A DNA stretch of 64,000 nucleotides from Acuticoccus sp963704595 (lineage in GTDB: Bacteria; Pseudomonadota; Alphaproteobacteria; Rhizobiales; Amorphaceae), in contig OY969922.1 of the NCBI GenBank assembly GCA_963704595.1, positions 4,464,001 to 4,528,000 of the forward strand, written 5' to 3'. Positions 18,951 through 28,007 of the stretch are shown piece after piece. Under the pieces are notes generated by a model. It saw nothing but the letters and a program-made list of their open reading frames with translations. It searched no databases and was not told the DNA's origin. Position 1 is the first letter of the stretch; each line of letters starts with the position of its first letter. Both the position numbers and the translations under genes were made by a program.

Positions 18951-19784
18951 ATGCCCCATTTGCGCCGAACCGTCCTCTATGTGCCAGCCGACAACCGGCG
19001 CGCGCTCGAAAAGGCCCGCACGCTGGACGCCGACGCCGTCATCATCGACCTCGAAGACGCCGTCGCCCCCGAGCGCAAGGACGCCGCCCGCAAAGCTGCC
19101 CGCGCGCTCGACGGTTTTGCGCGCGAGGTCGCGCTGCGGGTCAACGCGGCCGGCACGCCATGGCATGACGACGACCTCGCCATGGCGCGCGCCGCGGGCT
19201 TTGCCGCCATCGTGGTGCCGAAGGTGCGCAGCGCTGCCGACATCGCGGCACTCGGAACCGCGGCCTGCGTGTGGCCGATGCTGGAGACCGCCGCCGGCAT
19301 CCTCGCCGCCGGGGAAATTGCCCACGCCGCCGCGCGGACCGGCGATGCCGCGCTGATCCTCGGCACCAACGACCTTGCCGCCGAACTCGGCATCACGCTG
19401 TCGCCGGACCGCACCGAGATCTCCCACGCATTGCAGACCGCCGTTCTGGCCGCAAAGGCCGCCGGGGTGGGCGCGATCGACGGCGTGTTCAACGACACCG
19501 CGGACGCCGCCGGCCTCGCCGCGGAGGCCGCGCAGGGGCAGCGGCTCGGGATGACCGGCAAGTCCGTCATCCACCCGGCGCAGATCGGCCCGGTCAACGC
19601 CGCCTTCTCGCCGCAGCCGGACGAGATCGAGGCCGCCCGCCGCATCATCGCGGCCGTGGACGAAGCCCATGAAGCGGGCCGCAGCGTCGCGGTTCTCGGC
19701 GGCCGCATGGTCGAAGCCCTTCACGCGGACGCAGCCCGCGCCCTCCTCTCCCGCGCCAAGATGATCGAGACCCGCAGCCGATGA
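18951..19784 (+). CDS. HpcH/HpaI aldolase / citrate lyase beta-like protein
   Basis: CitE-like TIM-barrel enzyme acting on acyl-CoA substrates such as malyl- or citramalyl-CoA. Family motifs: RTVLYVPADNRRALEKA at the N-terminus, the metal-binding VIIDLEDAVAP, the VWPMLETAAGILAA strand, and KSVIHPAQIGPVN near the end. It is a stand-alone 277-aa form without citrate lyase alpha/gamma subunits nearby, so it is more likely a malyl-CoA thioesterase/lyase-type enzyme than part of citrate lyase. Overlaps exonuclease III downstream by four bases. Confidence 0.85.
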   Translation: MPHLRRTVLYVPADNRRALEKARTLDADAVIIDLEDAVAPERKDAARKAARALDGFAREVALRVNAAGTPWHDDDLAMARAAGFAAIVVPKVRSAADIAALGTAACVWPMLETAAGILAAGEIAHAAARTGDAALILGTNDLAAELGITLSPDRTEISHALQTAVLAAKAAGVGAIDGVFNDTADAAGLAAEAAQGQRLGMTGKSVIHPAQIGPVNAAFSPQPDEIEAARRIIAAVDEAHEAGRSVAVLGGRMVEALHADAARALLSRAKMIETRSR

Positions 19785-20590
19785 CCGAAAAGTCCCTCAC
19801 CGTCGTGACCTGGAACATCAACTCGATCCGGGCGCGGCTCGAACTCTTCGAGAAGATGGTGGGGATCCTGTCGCCCGACGTAGTGCTGCTGCAGGAGACC
19901 CGTTGCGACAACGGCGCGTTTCCGCTGAAGCCGATGCACAAGCTCGGCTTCAACTACGACGCACTCAACGGCCGCGGCGGCCATCACGGCGTCGCCGTCC
20001 TCTCGAAGGTCCCGCTGCTCGACGTGACGACCGACGTGCTCGGCGGGATCGACCATCCCCGCCACGTCTCGGCGGTGGTGGACTTCGGCGGGCCGATCCG
20101 CCTCCACTCGCTCTACATTCCCTCCGGCGGCGACGAGCCGAACGTCGAGACAAACCCGAAATTCCATCACAAGCTCGCCTACCTCGACGAGCTCGCGCAC
20201 TGGGGCACGCGCGCGGCGGCGGAGCCCGCGATCCTGACGGGCGACTTCAACGTCGCGCCCTACGAGAGCGACGTGTGGTCCCACCGCCAGCTCCTCAACG
20301 TCATCAGCCATACGCCGGAGGAGACGACCCGGCTCGAAGCCGCGAGGGAGGCGGGCGGCTGGATCGACGTGATGCGTCGCGACCGCCCGGAGCCCGAGCC
20401 GCTCTACACATGGTGGAGCTACCGCAACAAGACGTGGCCGGGCTCCAACCGCGGCCGGCGGCTCGACCATGTGTGGGCCTCCCCCTCCGCCGCGCACCGC
20501 GTGACGACGGACGTGCTGACCGAGGCGCGCGGCTGGGTGAAGGCGTCAGACCACGTGCCTGTGATCGCGCGGATCGCGCCCGCCGCCTAG
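19781..20590 (+). CDS. xth: exodeoxyribonuclease III / AP endonuclease
   Basis: Base-excision-repair nuclease that cuts 5' of abasic sites. The catalytic residues of the endonuclease/exonuclease/phosphatase fold are all present: TWNINSIRARL, LLQETR (metal-binding Glu), TGDFNVAP (Asn/Asp), RRLDHVWAS and the terminal SDHVPV (Asp-His). Length 269 aa is normal. Its ATG overlaps the stop of the CitE-like gene (ATGA), and it converges with the hydratase gene with a four-base overlap. Confidence 0.93.
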   Translation: MTEKSLTVVTWNINSIRARLELFEKMVGILSPDVVLLQETRCDNGAFPLKPMHKLGFNYDALNGRGGHHGVAVLSKVPLLDVTTDVLGGIDHPRHVSAVVDFGGPIRLHSLYIPSGGDEPNVETNPKFHHKLAYLDELAHWGTRAAAEPAILTGDFNVAPYESDVWSHRQLLNVISHTPEETTRLEAAREAGGWIDVMRRDRPEPEPLYTWWSYRNKTWPGSNRGRRLDHVWASPSAAHRVTTDVLTEARGWVKASDHVPVIARIAPAA

Positions 20591-21372
20591 AAGCGCGCGG
20601 TGATCGTCCCGAACGGGGTGCCATGGTAGGTCGCGGACCAGACCGAGCCAGGGCGAAGCGTCTGTGCGTCGGTGAGCGTGCCGGTCGTGATGATGTCGCC
20701 GGGCTCCAGCCTCTCGCCCCGCGCGCCGAGGCCGTCGACCAGGTGCGCGAGCGCCGTCAGCGGCCCGCCGCCGAGTACGTTGGCGCCGACGCCGGTCTCC
20801 ACCAGCGTGCCGCCTTCGCGCAAGTCCATGCGGAGCGCGGCGAGGTCTGCGGCGTAGGGGCCGGCGTCCACCGGCGTGCCGAGCAGAAGGCGGCCGTGGA
20901 GGCCGCCTGCCGCCGCGCAGTCCGCCAGCGTGAACGACCAGCCCGGAAAGACCGACTGCACGATCTCGAACGCCGGGGCATACCATTCGACGCAACCCGC
21001 CAGCGCCGCCTCGTCCATGCCGGGGTCGGGGGCGGACGCGAGGCGCAGCGCGACTTCGGGCTCGAGGCGGCATTCGAGGTAGGGGGAGAGGTCGACGGGC
21101 GCATCGTCGAGGATGGTGACGCTGCTGCCGGTCATGTCGCCCCACATCGGGCCGTCGACGCCGTAGCGCTCCCAGATCGTGTGGTTGGTGAAGCCGATCT
21201 TGCGGCCGACGACCGGGGTGCCGCGCAGCCGCCGCAGTTTATCGGCGACGGCGTAGGCGAGATCGAGGTCGAAGCCTTCCATGCGGCCCGAGAAGGGCGG
21301 GATCTGCCGCCCTTCCGTCATCGCGGCGTGGACCTCGGCGGCGAGCGCCGCGGCGCGCCCGCTCCCCGGCAT
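20587..21372 (-). CDS. 2-keto-4-pentenoate hydratase / fumarylacetoacetate hydrolase-fold enzyme
   Basis: MhpD-like enzyme, expected to hydrate 2-hydroxypentadienoate-type dienols or decarboxylate oxo-acids. Seen: VGRKIGFTNHTIWERYGV (substrate loop), ECRLEPEVALRL with the metal-binding Glu residues, and the LEPGDIITTGTLTDAQ end typical of the fold. Its ATG overlaps the stop of the TRAP permease (TGATG), so transporter and enzyme are translated together; the transported acid is probably its substrate or precursor. Whether it is hydratase or decarboxylase cannot be told from sequence. Confidence 0.82.
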   Translation of the reverse strand: MPGSGRAAALAAEVHAAMTEGRQIPPFSGRMEGFDLDLAYAVADKLRRLRGTPVVGRKIGFTNHTIWERYGVDGPMWGDMTGSSVTILDDAPVDLSPYLECRLEPEVALRLASAPDPGMDEAALAGCVEWYAPAFEIVQSVFPGWSFTLADCAAAGGLHGRLLLGTPVDAGPYAADLAALRMDLREGGTLVETGVGANVLGGGPLTALAHLVDGLGARGERLEPGDIITTGTLTDAQTLRPGSVWSATYHGTPFGTITARF

Positions 21373-23243
21373 CAGCGCGCCGGGGCGGGTGCCGGCTGCC
21401 CCTTGCGGCCGGTGATGATCTGCATGACGACCACGGCGCCCGCCAGCAGGAGGCCCGTCGCGTCAGTGACGAGCCCCGGCTTGATGAGCGCGACGGCGGC
21501 GCCGATCAGCATCAGCCGCTCGATCACGTTTGCGCGGCCGAGGAGGTAGCCGATCATCCCGCCGGCGAGGCAGATCACGCCGATGGTCGCGGTGACGGTG
21601 GTCAGCACGATCTTCATCGGTTCGCCGATCAGCAGGATCGACGGGCCGAAGACGAACATGAACGGGATGATGTACCCCGTCGCACCCAGCTTCAGCGCCT
21701 GAAAGCCGGTGTCCCACAATGTGCCGCGGGAGATGCCGTTGGCGGCGTAGACCGCCATCGCGACCGGCGGCGTGATCGCCGAGAGGATCGCGTAGTAGAA
21801 GACGAACATGTGTGCCGCCTCCACCATCACGCCGAGCTTGACGAGAGCCGGCACCAGCAGCGCGACCTGGACGATGTAGGCCGGAGTCGTCGGCATCCCC
21901 ATGCCGAGGATGATGCCGGCGACCATGGTCAGCAGCAGCGCCAGCACCAGCGAATCGCGGGACACGATGATGACGAGCTGGGTGAACTCGGTGCCGAGGT
22001 TGGTGAGCGTGATCGTGCCGACCACGATGCCGGCGCAGGCGCAGGCGAGCGCGACCGGGATGGTGTTGCGGGCACCCGCGATCAGCGCGTCGGGGATGGT
22101 GTTGAGCTTGATCTCCTTGCGCGTCGTCTTGCGCAGCATCGCGGTCGGGATCACCGAGATGATGCCTGCGAGCGCGGACAGCGGCGCGGAGAAGCCCGCG
22201 AGCAGCGTCCACACGATGATGACGAGCGGCAGGAAGAGGTGGCCGCGCTCCTTGAGCACGGTCGGCAGGTGCGGCAGCTCGCTGCGCGGCAAGCCGACCA
22301 TGCCGGTCCGCTTCGCCTCGAAGTGAACGGCCATGAAGAGCGCGACGTAGTAGAGGAGCGCCGGCAGGAGCGCGAAGGCGGCGACCTCGAGGTAGGAGAT
22401 GCCGAGGAATTCGGCCATCACGAACGCCGCGGCGCCCATGATCGGCGGCATGATCTGCCCGCCGGTGGAGGCGACGGCTTCCACCGCGCCGGAGAAGCCC
22501 TTGGAGTAGCCGATCTTCTTCATCAGCGGGATGGTGAAGACGCCGGTGGTCATCACGTTGGCGGTCGCGCTGCCCGAGACCGACCCGAACAGGCCGGAGG
22601 TCACGCACGCGACCTTGGCGGGGCCGCCGGCGGTGTGGCCGGTGAGGCTCATGGCAAAGTCCATGAAGAGCTGGCCTGCGCCGGAGCGCTCCACCAGCGC
22701 GCCGAAGATGATGAAGAGGACGATGTAGGTCGCCGACACGCCGAGCGGGATGCCGAAGATGCCCTCGGTGGTCATGTAGAGCTGGTCGAGCAGGATTTCC
22801 GGCCCGAAGCCGCGCCAGAACAGCGCGTAGAGGACGAAGATGGCCGCGGTCAGCGGCAGCGCCAGCCCGACCGCGCGGCGCGTCGCCTCGAGGATGAGGA
22901 CGATGGCGAGCGTCCCGAACACGAAGTCGGCCGTGTTCAGGCTGTCGACGTAGTACATCCGGGTGACGATGTAGTCGTACACGGCGATCGGGTAGAGCGC
23001 CGCGGCGACACCGAGCACGAGGAGCACGATGTCGATGATGTTGGGGTTCTTGCGCTCCCCCTTCAGCATGAAGCCGGGGAGGAGCAGGAACGCCAGCGCC
23101 ATGACGAAGGCGAGGTGGATCGCGCGGAAGATCTGCGCGTCCGGTGGGCCGAAGAACGCGACGTAGAGGTGATACGTCGACATGGCGAGCGCGATCGCCG
23201 CAAAAGCGGTCGCGCCCCAGTTTCTGAGAAGAGCCTTCGTCAC
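21372..23243 (-). CDS. TRAP transporter fused permease (DctQM type, TAXI group)
   Basis: Inner-membrane permease of a tripartite ATP-independent periplasmic transporter, with the small 4TM (DctQ) and large 12TM (DctM) parts fused in one 623-aa protein, as is usual for systems using TAXI binding proteins. Hydrophobic segments run through the whole length. Conserved stretches include FGSVSGSATANVMTTGVFTIP, VASTGGQIMPPIMGAAAF and LGMGMPTTPAYI. It is 20 bp downstream of its binding protein and coupled to the hydratase. Solute is unknown; an organic acid feeding the hydratase is inferred. Confidence 0.93.
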   Translation of the reverse strand: MTKALLRNWGATAFAAIALAMSTYHLYVAFFGPPDAQIFRAIHLAFVMALAFLLLPGFMLKGERKNPNIIDIVLLVLGVAAALYPIAVYDYIVTRMYYVDSLNTADFVFGTLAIVLILEATRRAVGLALPLTAAIFVLYALFWRGFGPEILLDQLYMTTEGIFGIPLGVSATYIVLFIIFGALVERSGAGQLFMDFAMSLTGHTAGGPAKVACVTSGLFGSVSGSATANVMTTGVFTIPLMKKIGYSKGFSGAVEAVASTGGQIMPPIMGAAAFVMAEFLGISYLEVAAFALLPALLYYVALFMAVHFEAKRTGMVGLPRSELPHLPTVLKERGHLFLPLVIIVWTLLAGFSAPLSALAGIISVIPTAMLRKTTRKEIKLNTIPDALIAGARNTIPVALACACAGIVVGTITLTNLGTEFTQLVIIVSRDSLVLALLLTMVAGIILGMGMPTTPAYIVQVALLVPALVKLGVMVEAAHMFVFYYAILSAITPPVAMAVYAANGISRGTLWDTGFQALKLGATGYIIPFMFVFGPSILLIGEPMKIVLTTVTATIGVICLAGGMIGYLLGRANVIERLMLIGAAVALIKPGLVTDATGLLLAGAVVVMQIITGRKGQPAPAPAR

Positions 23244-23263
23244 GGGTGGATCAGAGCCTGAGC

Positions 23264-24199
23264 TTAGCCGGCCTGCTCGTCATAAAAGCGCTTGGCGCCT
23301 TCATGGAGCGGAACGCCGATGTCGCGGCCCATGTCTTCCACGGTCAGCCCCTTCATCGCCGCGGCGATGCTGGAGAGATCGTCGACATTCTCGGCGAGGT
23401 TGCTGAGGACGTTGTAGACGAGGTCGGCGTCGAGCGAGCAGCGCGCGATGATGTGCGTCGCGTAGCCGATGGTGTTCACGTCCGCGTCCTGGCCGGGGTA
23501 GCTGCCGGCCTTGATGACGATCTGCTTGTAGCCGGCGTTGAGCGCCTGCATCTTCTCGAGCGCCTCGCCCTCGATCGGGACGACCTTGATGTCACGCGCC
23601 GAGGCGAGGTCCATCACGGCGCCGGCCGGAACGGTGGTGCCGAGGGTGAAGAAGTCGGCGTTGCCGTCCTTCATCAGGGACACGGCGTCGGTGTACGAGC
23701 CGTGGTTGACGCGGGGCAGGTCGTCGTAGCTGAGGCCCTGGCTCTGCAGCATGTGCGCGGTGATCGCCTCGCCGGTGTTGCCGACGGGCTGGACGGCCGC
23801 GGCGTGACCCTTGAGGTCGGCCGGGGAGTTGATGTCCGATTCAGCGAGCGCGATGACCTGGAAATACTGCGGATAGAGCGTCGCGACGTTGCACACGTCG
23901 TCGGCCTTCTCCTCGAAGGGCGGGCTGCCGTTGATGGCGTCCACCGTCGAGACCGAGTTGGCGAAGCCCATGTCGACCTTGCCCTGCTGCACGGCCTTCA
24001 CGTTGGCGATGCCGGCGCCCGGAAGCACCATGACGCTGGAGCCGTCGACGCCGTTTTCCACGATGCTCTGGATCGCGCCGCCGAGCGGATACCACGAGCC
24101 GCCCTGCGGTCCGGTCATCAGCTTGATGTTCTGCGCGGCGGCGGGGCCTGCTGCCAGAAGTGCGGCGACGGCCGCGGCGGTCAGGAACTGAGTCCGCAT
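23264..24199 (-). CDS. TAXI-family TRAP transporter solute-binding protein
   Basis: Periplasmic receptor of the TRAP system. It has a signal peptide (FLTAAAVAALLAAGPAAAQ) and the TAXI start IKLMTGPQGGSWYPLGGAI. Then come VQQGKVDMGFANSVSTVDA and the typical AGSYPGQDADVNTIGYATHI. Length 311 aa fits the family. It is the first gene of the operon binding protein-permease-hydratase; 160 bp upstream the divergent GST begins, so the promoters lie in that gap. Confidence 0.92.
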   Translation of the reverse strand: MRTQFLTAAAVAALLAAGPAAAQNIKLMTGPQGGSWYPLGGAIQSIVENGVDGSSVMVLPGAGIANVKAVQQGKVDMGFANSVSTVDAINGSPPFEEKADDVCNVATLYPQYFQVIALAESDINSPADLKGHAAAVQPVGNTGEAITAHMLQSQGLSYDDLPRVNHGSYTDAVSLMKDGNADFFTLGTTVPAGAVMDLASARDIKVVPIEGEALEKMQALNAGYKQIVIKAGSYPGQDADVNTIGYATHIIARCSLDADLVYNVLSNLAENVDDLSSIAAAMKGLTVEDMGRDIGVPLHEGAKRFYDEQAG

Positions 24200-24361
24200 G
24201 GAAGTCCTCCCAATAAATTGCAGTCTGCTCTGATGGCAGTTGTCTCATTCTGTATGCAATTTCCGGACGGCACAAGGCACTGGCGGCTTGCGTGCTGTGG
24301 CAACGGACGCGCCAACGCCCTATTGGCTATGTCAGCCATACGCGACAGGAGGCGCTAGACC

Positions 24362-24994
24362 ATGACGATAGAACTGTACACCTGGGGCACGCCCAACGGC
24401 AAAAAAGTCTCGATCATGCTGGAGGAGCTGGGGCTGGCGTACAACGTCCACCCGATCAACATCACCAAGGACGAGCAGTTCTCGCCCGAGTTTCTGGCAA
24501 TCGCGCCGAACAACAAGATCCCCGCGATCGTGGACACCGACAACGACATCAACCTGATGGAGTCGGGCGCGATCCTGCTCTACCTCGCCCAGAAGACCGG
24601 CAAGCTGCTGCCCGCCCCCGGCGAGGACTACTGGCGCGCGATGGAATGGCTGATGTGGCAGATGGGCGGCTTCGGCCCGATGCTCGGCCAGGCGCACCAC
24701 TTCCACCGCTTCAACGCCGGCAAGTACCCCTACCCGGAAGAGCGCTACCTCAAGGAAACCAAGCGCCTCTACAAGGTGCTGGACCAGCGGCTCGACGGGC
24801 GGGACTATATCGCGGGCACCTACTCGGTGGCCGACATCGCCACCTGGCCCTGGGCCGCGCGCCACGAGTGGCACGGCATCAACCTCAACGATTTCCCGAA
24901 CGTGAAGCGCTGGTACGTCGCGATCGCCGGCCGCGATGCGGTCAAGCGCGGCTACAACGTGCCGACGGAGCAGGACATCCCGATGCCGGCGTGA
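24362..24994 (+). CDS. glutathione S-transferase, Nu-class (YfcG/YghU-like)
   Basis: Glutathione-dependent disulfide-bond oxidoreductase. The thioredoxin-like N-domain opens with LYTWGTPNGKKVSIMLEELG, whose TPNGKK motif marks the Nu class in place of a catalytic Tyr/Ser, and ends at the glutathione-binding LMESGAILLYLAQK. The helical C-domain carries YIAGTYSVADIATWPW with the N-capping Asp. At 210 aa it is complete. It stands alone, divergent from the TRAP operon and convergent with the dehydrogenase across a strong hairpin. Confidence 0.92.
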   Translation: MTIELYTWGTPNGKKVSIMLEELGLAYNVHPINITKDEQFSPEFLAIAPNNKIPAIVDTDNDINLMESGAILLYLAQKTGKLLPAPGEDYWRAMEWLMWQMGGFGPMLGQAHHFHRFNAGKYPYPEERYLKETKRLYKVLDQRLDGRDYIAGTYSVADIATWPWAARHEWHGINLNDFPNVKRWYVAIAGRDAVKRGYNVPTEQDIPMPA

Positions 24995-25001
24995 GCTGAC
25001 C

Positions 25002-25023
25002 GGCCGGCCCCCGCGGGCCGGCC
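25002..25023. terminator. bidirectional hairpin between convergent gst and dehydrogenase genes
   Basis: Perfect 9-bp stem GGCCGGCCC (25002-25010) / GGGCCGGCC (25015-25023), loop CCGC, filling the 39-bp gap between two convergent stop codons. No T-tract on either side, but position and strength argue for a shared terminator. Confidence 0.6.
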
Positions 25024-25033
25024 GCCTTGCCGT

Positions 25034-26113
25034 TCAGGCCGGGAGCGGCGTGAGCGGCGCGATGCCGAAACGCTCGGCGAGCCGCGCGAACGCGGCGCGG
25101 GTGTCGGGGTCGAGGGTGGTGCCGTGCTTCGCCCGCTCGTCCGCCACCTGCCACTCCCGGTCGCCGGGGGCCATCACCGTCTCGCCCGGCTGTGCGGGCG
25201 AGTTGCGCAACCGCTCCAGATAGGTCGCCATCTTCTCCTCGACCGCGCCGCGCGGCCCGAAGGCGTCCACCCGCATCGCCATCACGAACGCGCCCATCTT
25301 GCGCGGAGTGGAGAGATCAGGCCCGCCCATGGGGAGGACGTCTTCGCTGAGATTCATCACGTTCATCACCGCCGACAGCACCTCCGCGACGCCCGCGAGG
25401 CCAGCGCCCTTGAAGCCGAACGCGCCGCCCAGCGGCATCAGCATCGTCGCGTCGTGGGGGTCAGTGGTGGGTTCGCCCGCCTCGTCCGCCGCCGTCCCCT
25501 CGGGAAGCTCGGTGCCGAGGCTGCGGTAGAGTTTCACGCGGTTGAGCGGGATCGCGCTCGTCGCCATGTCGAGGAACCAGTGGCGCCCGTCCGGCATCGG
25601 CATCGCCCAGGCGTGCGGGTTAGTGCTGTGGAACGGCGCCGCGCCACCGTGAAGCTTCACGATCTTGTCGGCGTTGCAGCAGGCGTAGCCGAAGAAGCCG
25701 CGCTCCGCGGCCTGGAACGCGTACGCGCCCGCCGCGCCGAAATGGGCGCTGTTGCCGATGCCGACCGCGCCGATGCCGCAGGTCTCGGCAAGCTCCATCG
25801 CCTTTTCCATCGCCGCGAAGCTGGCGCGCGCGCCTTGTGCATGGTCCGCATCGAGCGAGGCCACCGCAGGCAGCGTCTGCGAGAACGCCAGCGCGGGGGT
25901 CTTGTTGACCCGGCCGTGCTCCATCTCGGCGATGTAGTGGTCGAGGAGGCGCACCCCGTGGCTGTCCACGCCGAAGCGGGTGGCGTGCATCATCGCGCGG
26001 GTCGCGCTGTCCGCCGTGTCCGCGTCGGCGCCCGAGGCCGCCAGCGCCGCCTTCAGGAAGTCGCCGAGGTCGGTGAGGGCGAAACGGGCTTCGGATTGCT
26101 CGGTATTTGTCAT
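25034..26113 (-). CDS. Ldh-family (malate/L-lactate/ureidoglycolate-type) NAD(P)-dependent dehydrogenase
   Basis: Soluble 2-hydroxy-acid oxidoreductase of the YlbC/MDH-II fold, unrelated to the Rossmann-type lactate dehydrogenases. Signature segments: FGVDSHGVRLLDHYIAEMEH, GIGAVGIGNSAHFGAAGAYA, AWAMPMPDGRHWFLDMATSA and FGFKGAGLAGVAEVLSAVM. Length 359 aa is complete. Exact substrate is uncertain, since close homologues act on malate, lactate, sulfolactate, ureidoglycolate and delta-piperideine carboxylate. No adjacent gene settles it. Confidence 0.87.
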   Translation of the reverse strand: MTNTEQSEARFALTDLGDFLKAALAASGADADTADSATRAMMHATRFGVDSHGVRLLDHYIAEMEHGRVNKTPALAFSQTLPAVASLDADHAQGARASFAAMEKAMELAETCGIGAVGIGNSAHFGAAGAYAFQAAERGFFGYACCNADKIVKLHGGAAPFHSTNPHAWAMPMPDGRHWFLDMATSAIPLNRVKLYRSLGTELPEGTAADEAGEPTTDPHDATMLMPLGGAFGFKGAGLAGVAEVLSAVMNVMNLSEDVLPMGGPDLSTPRKMGAFVMAMRVDAFGPRGAVEEKMATYLERLRNSPAQPGETVMAPGDREWQVADERAKHGTTLDPDTRAAFARLAERFGIAPLTPLPA

Positions 26114-26210
26114 GGCTTTTTCCGCGTGTGGCGCTCATCTATCCCGTGTCCGGGGCCCGGAAGAAACAGCCCGGCGACATTTTTTGAGACCGGCGGTGAA
26201 GGTGAGTTCA

Positions 26211-27035
26211 ATGGATGGCAACGACGGTCACGCCCCCCGCCACGCGATCGTGACCGGCGGCTCCCACGGGATCGGGTACCAGGTCGCGCGCATTCTGGCG
26301 CGCCAGGGCTACACGCTGTCGCTGCTGGCACGGCGGCCGGACGATCTCGTCACCGCCTGCGAGGCGCTGGCGCGCGAGACCGGCGCCAGCGCCGGGTTCG
26401 AGGCGTGCGACGTCGCCGACCCCCACGCGCTCGCCGCCGCGCTGAAGCGGCTGAACGAGCGCCGCGGCCCCTGCCACACGCTGGTGACGGCGGCCGGGAT
26501 GGTGATCCCCGGCAAGTTCGACGGTCTCCCCGGCCTCGCCTTCCGCCGCCAGATGGAGGTCAACTTCTTCGGCACGCTCCATGCCGTGCAGGCGGTTTAT
26601 CCGGCGATGGCCGCGCGCGGCGAGGGCCGGATCGCGATGGTCGCCTCCGCCGCCGCGCTGATCGGCGTCTACGGCTACACGGCGTACGCTGCGAGCAAGT
26701 TCGCCGTCCGCGGCTTTGCCGAGGCGCTGCGGGGCGAGGCGGCGGCGCGCGGCGTCAGCGTGTCGATCGCCTACCCCGGCGACACGGACACCGCGCAGCT
26801 CGCGGCGGAGCGCATCCGCCGCCCCGCCGCCACGTCGGCGATCACCGGAAACGCGAACGTCGCCTCTCCCGAGGCGGTCGCCAAGGCCATCGTGCGCGGA
26901 ATGGACCGCGGCACCTTCGCGATCTATCCCAACACCGCGACCACTGCGCTCGGATGGACCGCGTCGCTGATCTCGCCCGTCCTCAACGCGAAGTTCGACC
27001 GGACGGTGCGCAAGGTGGCGAAGACCGAGGGATGA
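26211..27035 (+). CDS. short-chain dehydrogenase/reductase, 3-ketodihydrosphingosine-reductase-like
   Basis: Rossmann-fold NADPH-dependent reductase. It carries the cofactor motif TGGSHGIG, the catalytic Ser in MVASAAALIG and the YAASK Tyr-Lys pair. The extended C-terminus (about residues 190-274, YPGDTDTAQ then SPVLNAKFDRTV) resembles ketosphinganine reductases and related DltE-like SDRs more than simple ketoacyl reductases. The ATG at 26211 follows a GGTGA site. It overlaps the GT8 gene by four bases (ATGA), so an oxidised lipid or sugar made here may be glycosylated by the next protein. That pairing is an inference. Confidence 0.83.
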   Translation: MDGNDGHAPRHAIVTGGSHGIGYQVARILARQGYTLSLLARRPDDLVTACEALARETGASAGFEACDVADPHALAAALKRLNERRGPCHTLVTAAGMVIPGKFDGLPGLAFRRQMEVNFFGTLHAVQAVYPAMAARGEGRIAMVASAAALIGVYGYTAYAASKFAVRGFAEALRGEAAARGVSVSIAYPGDTDTAQLAAERIRRPAATSAITGNANVASPEAVAKAIVRGMDRGTFAIYPNTATTALGWTASLISPVLNAKFDRTVRKVAKTEG

Positions 27036-28007
27036 CGGCCCAAGACGAAACCCGGCGGGAGCGCCGCCCCCATCCACATCTCGATCACCGCCAACGCCGC
27101 CTATGCGCGCTACGCGGCGCTGACCCTGTGGTCGGTGCTGGCGCACACGCCCTCCGCAGTGCGCGTCCACGTGCTCGACTGCGGCCTCACCCCCGTCCAG
27201 CACTCGGCGTACCGGCGGCTGATGACGGCGCACAGCGAAGCCACGGTCGACTTCGTCGACTGCGCCCCGCTCCTCGCCCGCTTTCCGTCGATCCCCGAGC
27301 GCCCGCGGACGACGCTGATCCGCCTCGTCCTGCCCGAGGTCCTGCCGGAGGTCGCCCGCTGCCTCCACCTCGACAGCGACCTCGTCGCGCTCGACGACGT
27401 CGCGCCGCTGTTCGCCACGCCGCTGGAGGGCCGTGCGGTCGGCGCCGTCACCAACCTGCGCACCGCCGAGAAGCACCACGTCGCGCGCTCGCCGTGGCGC
27501 TGGCTGCACCCCAAGATGGTCCGGCAGGCGCGCGAGGAGGGCGAGCGGCTGAAGCGCGAGGTGGGGCTCGAGGCGCTGACCGAGCACGTCAACGCCGGCG
27601 TCCTCCTCCTCGACCTCGACGCCATCCGCGCCCGGATCGGCACCGCACGGTTCGGCGACATGGAGGCGGCGAGCCGCAAGACGCAGTTCGACCAGGACTG
27701 GATCGCGGGCGTCGCGCGCGGCGACATCCGCCGGCTCGATCCGCGCTGGAACGTCTACTCCAGCATGTACCGGCTCGCGCTGTGGGCGTTTCCGCCGGAG
27801 GAGCGGGCGGCGCTGAACCGGGCGAAGGCGCGCCCCGGCATCGTCCACTTCGTCGGAGCCAAGCCGTGGGGGCCGCCCAAGAGCCGCGCGATGGCCCGCC
27901 GGCGCGAGACCGACCCGTGGGTCCGCGCCTGGCGGGAGGCGGGCGCCGCGATGGACGCCTTCCTCGCACAAGGTTCTGCCGAGGAAGCCGCCTCGCTCAG
28001 CGGATGA
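27032..28007 (+). CDS. glycosyltransferase family 8 protein, one frameshift near the start
   Basis: GT8 enzymes transfer glucose or galactose from UDP-sugars with retention. The DxD metal site is HLDSDLVALDD, the NAGVLLLDLDAIR segment is typical, and the C-terminal HFVGAKPWGPP carries the family's late His/Gly/Lys residues. The ATG at 27032 overlaps the SDR stop, but the frame must shift near 27050 (one extra base) to reach PIHISITANAAYARYAALT, the true GT8 N-terminal strand; corrected length 324 aa. Its end overlaps the convergent rlmB gene by 11 bases. Confidence 0.83.
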
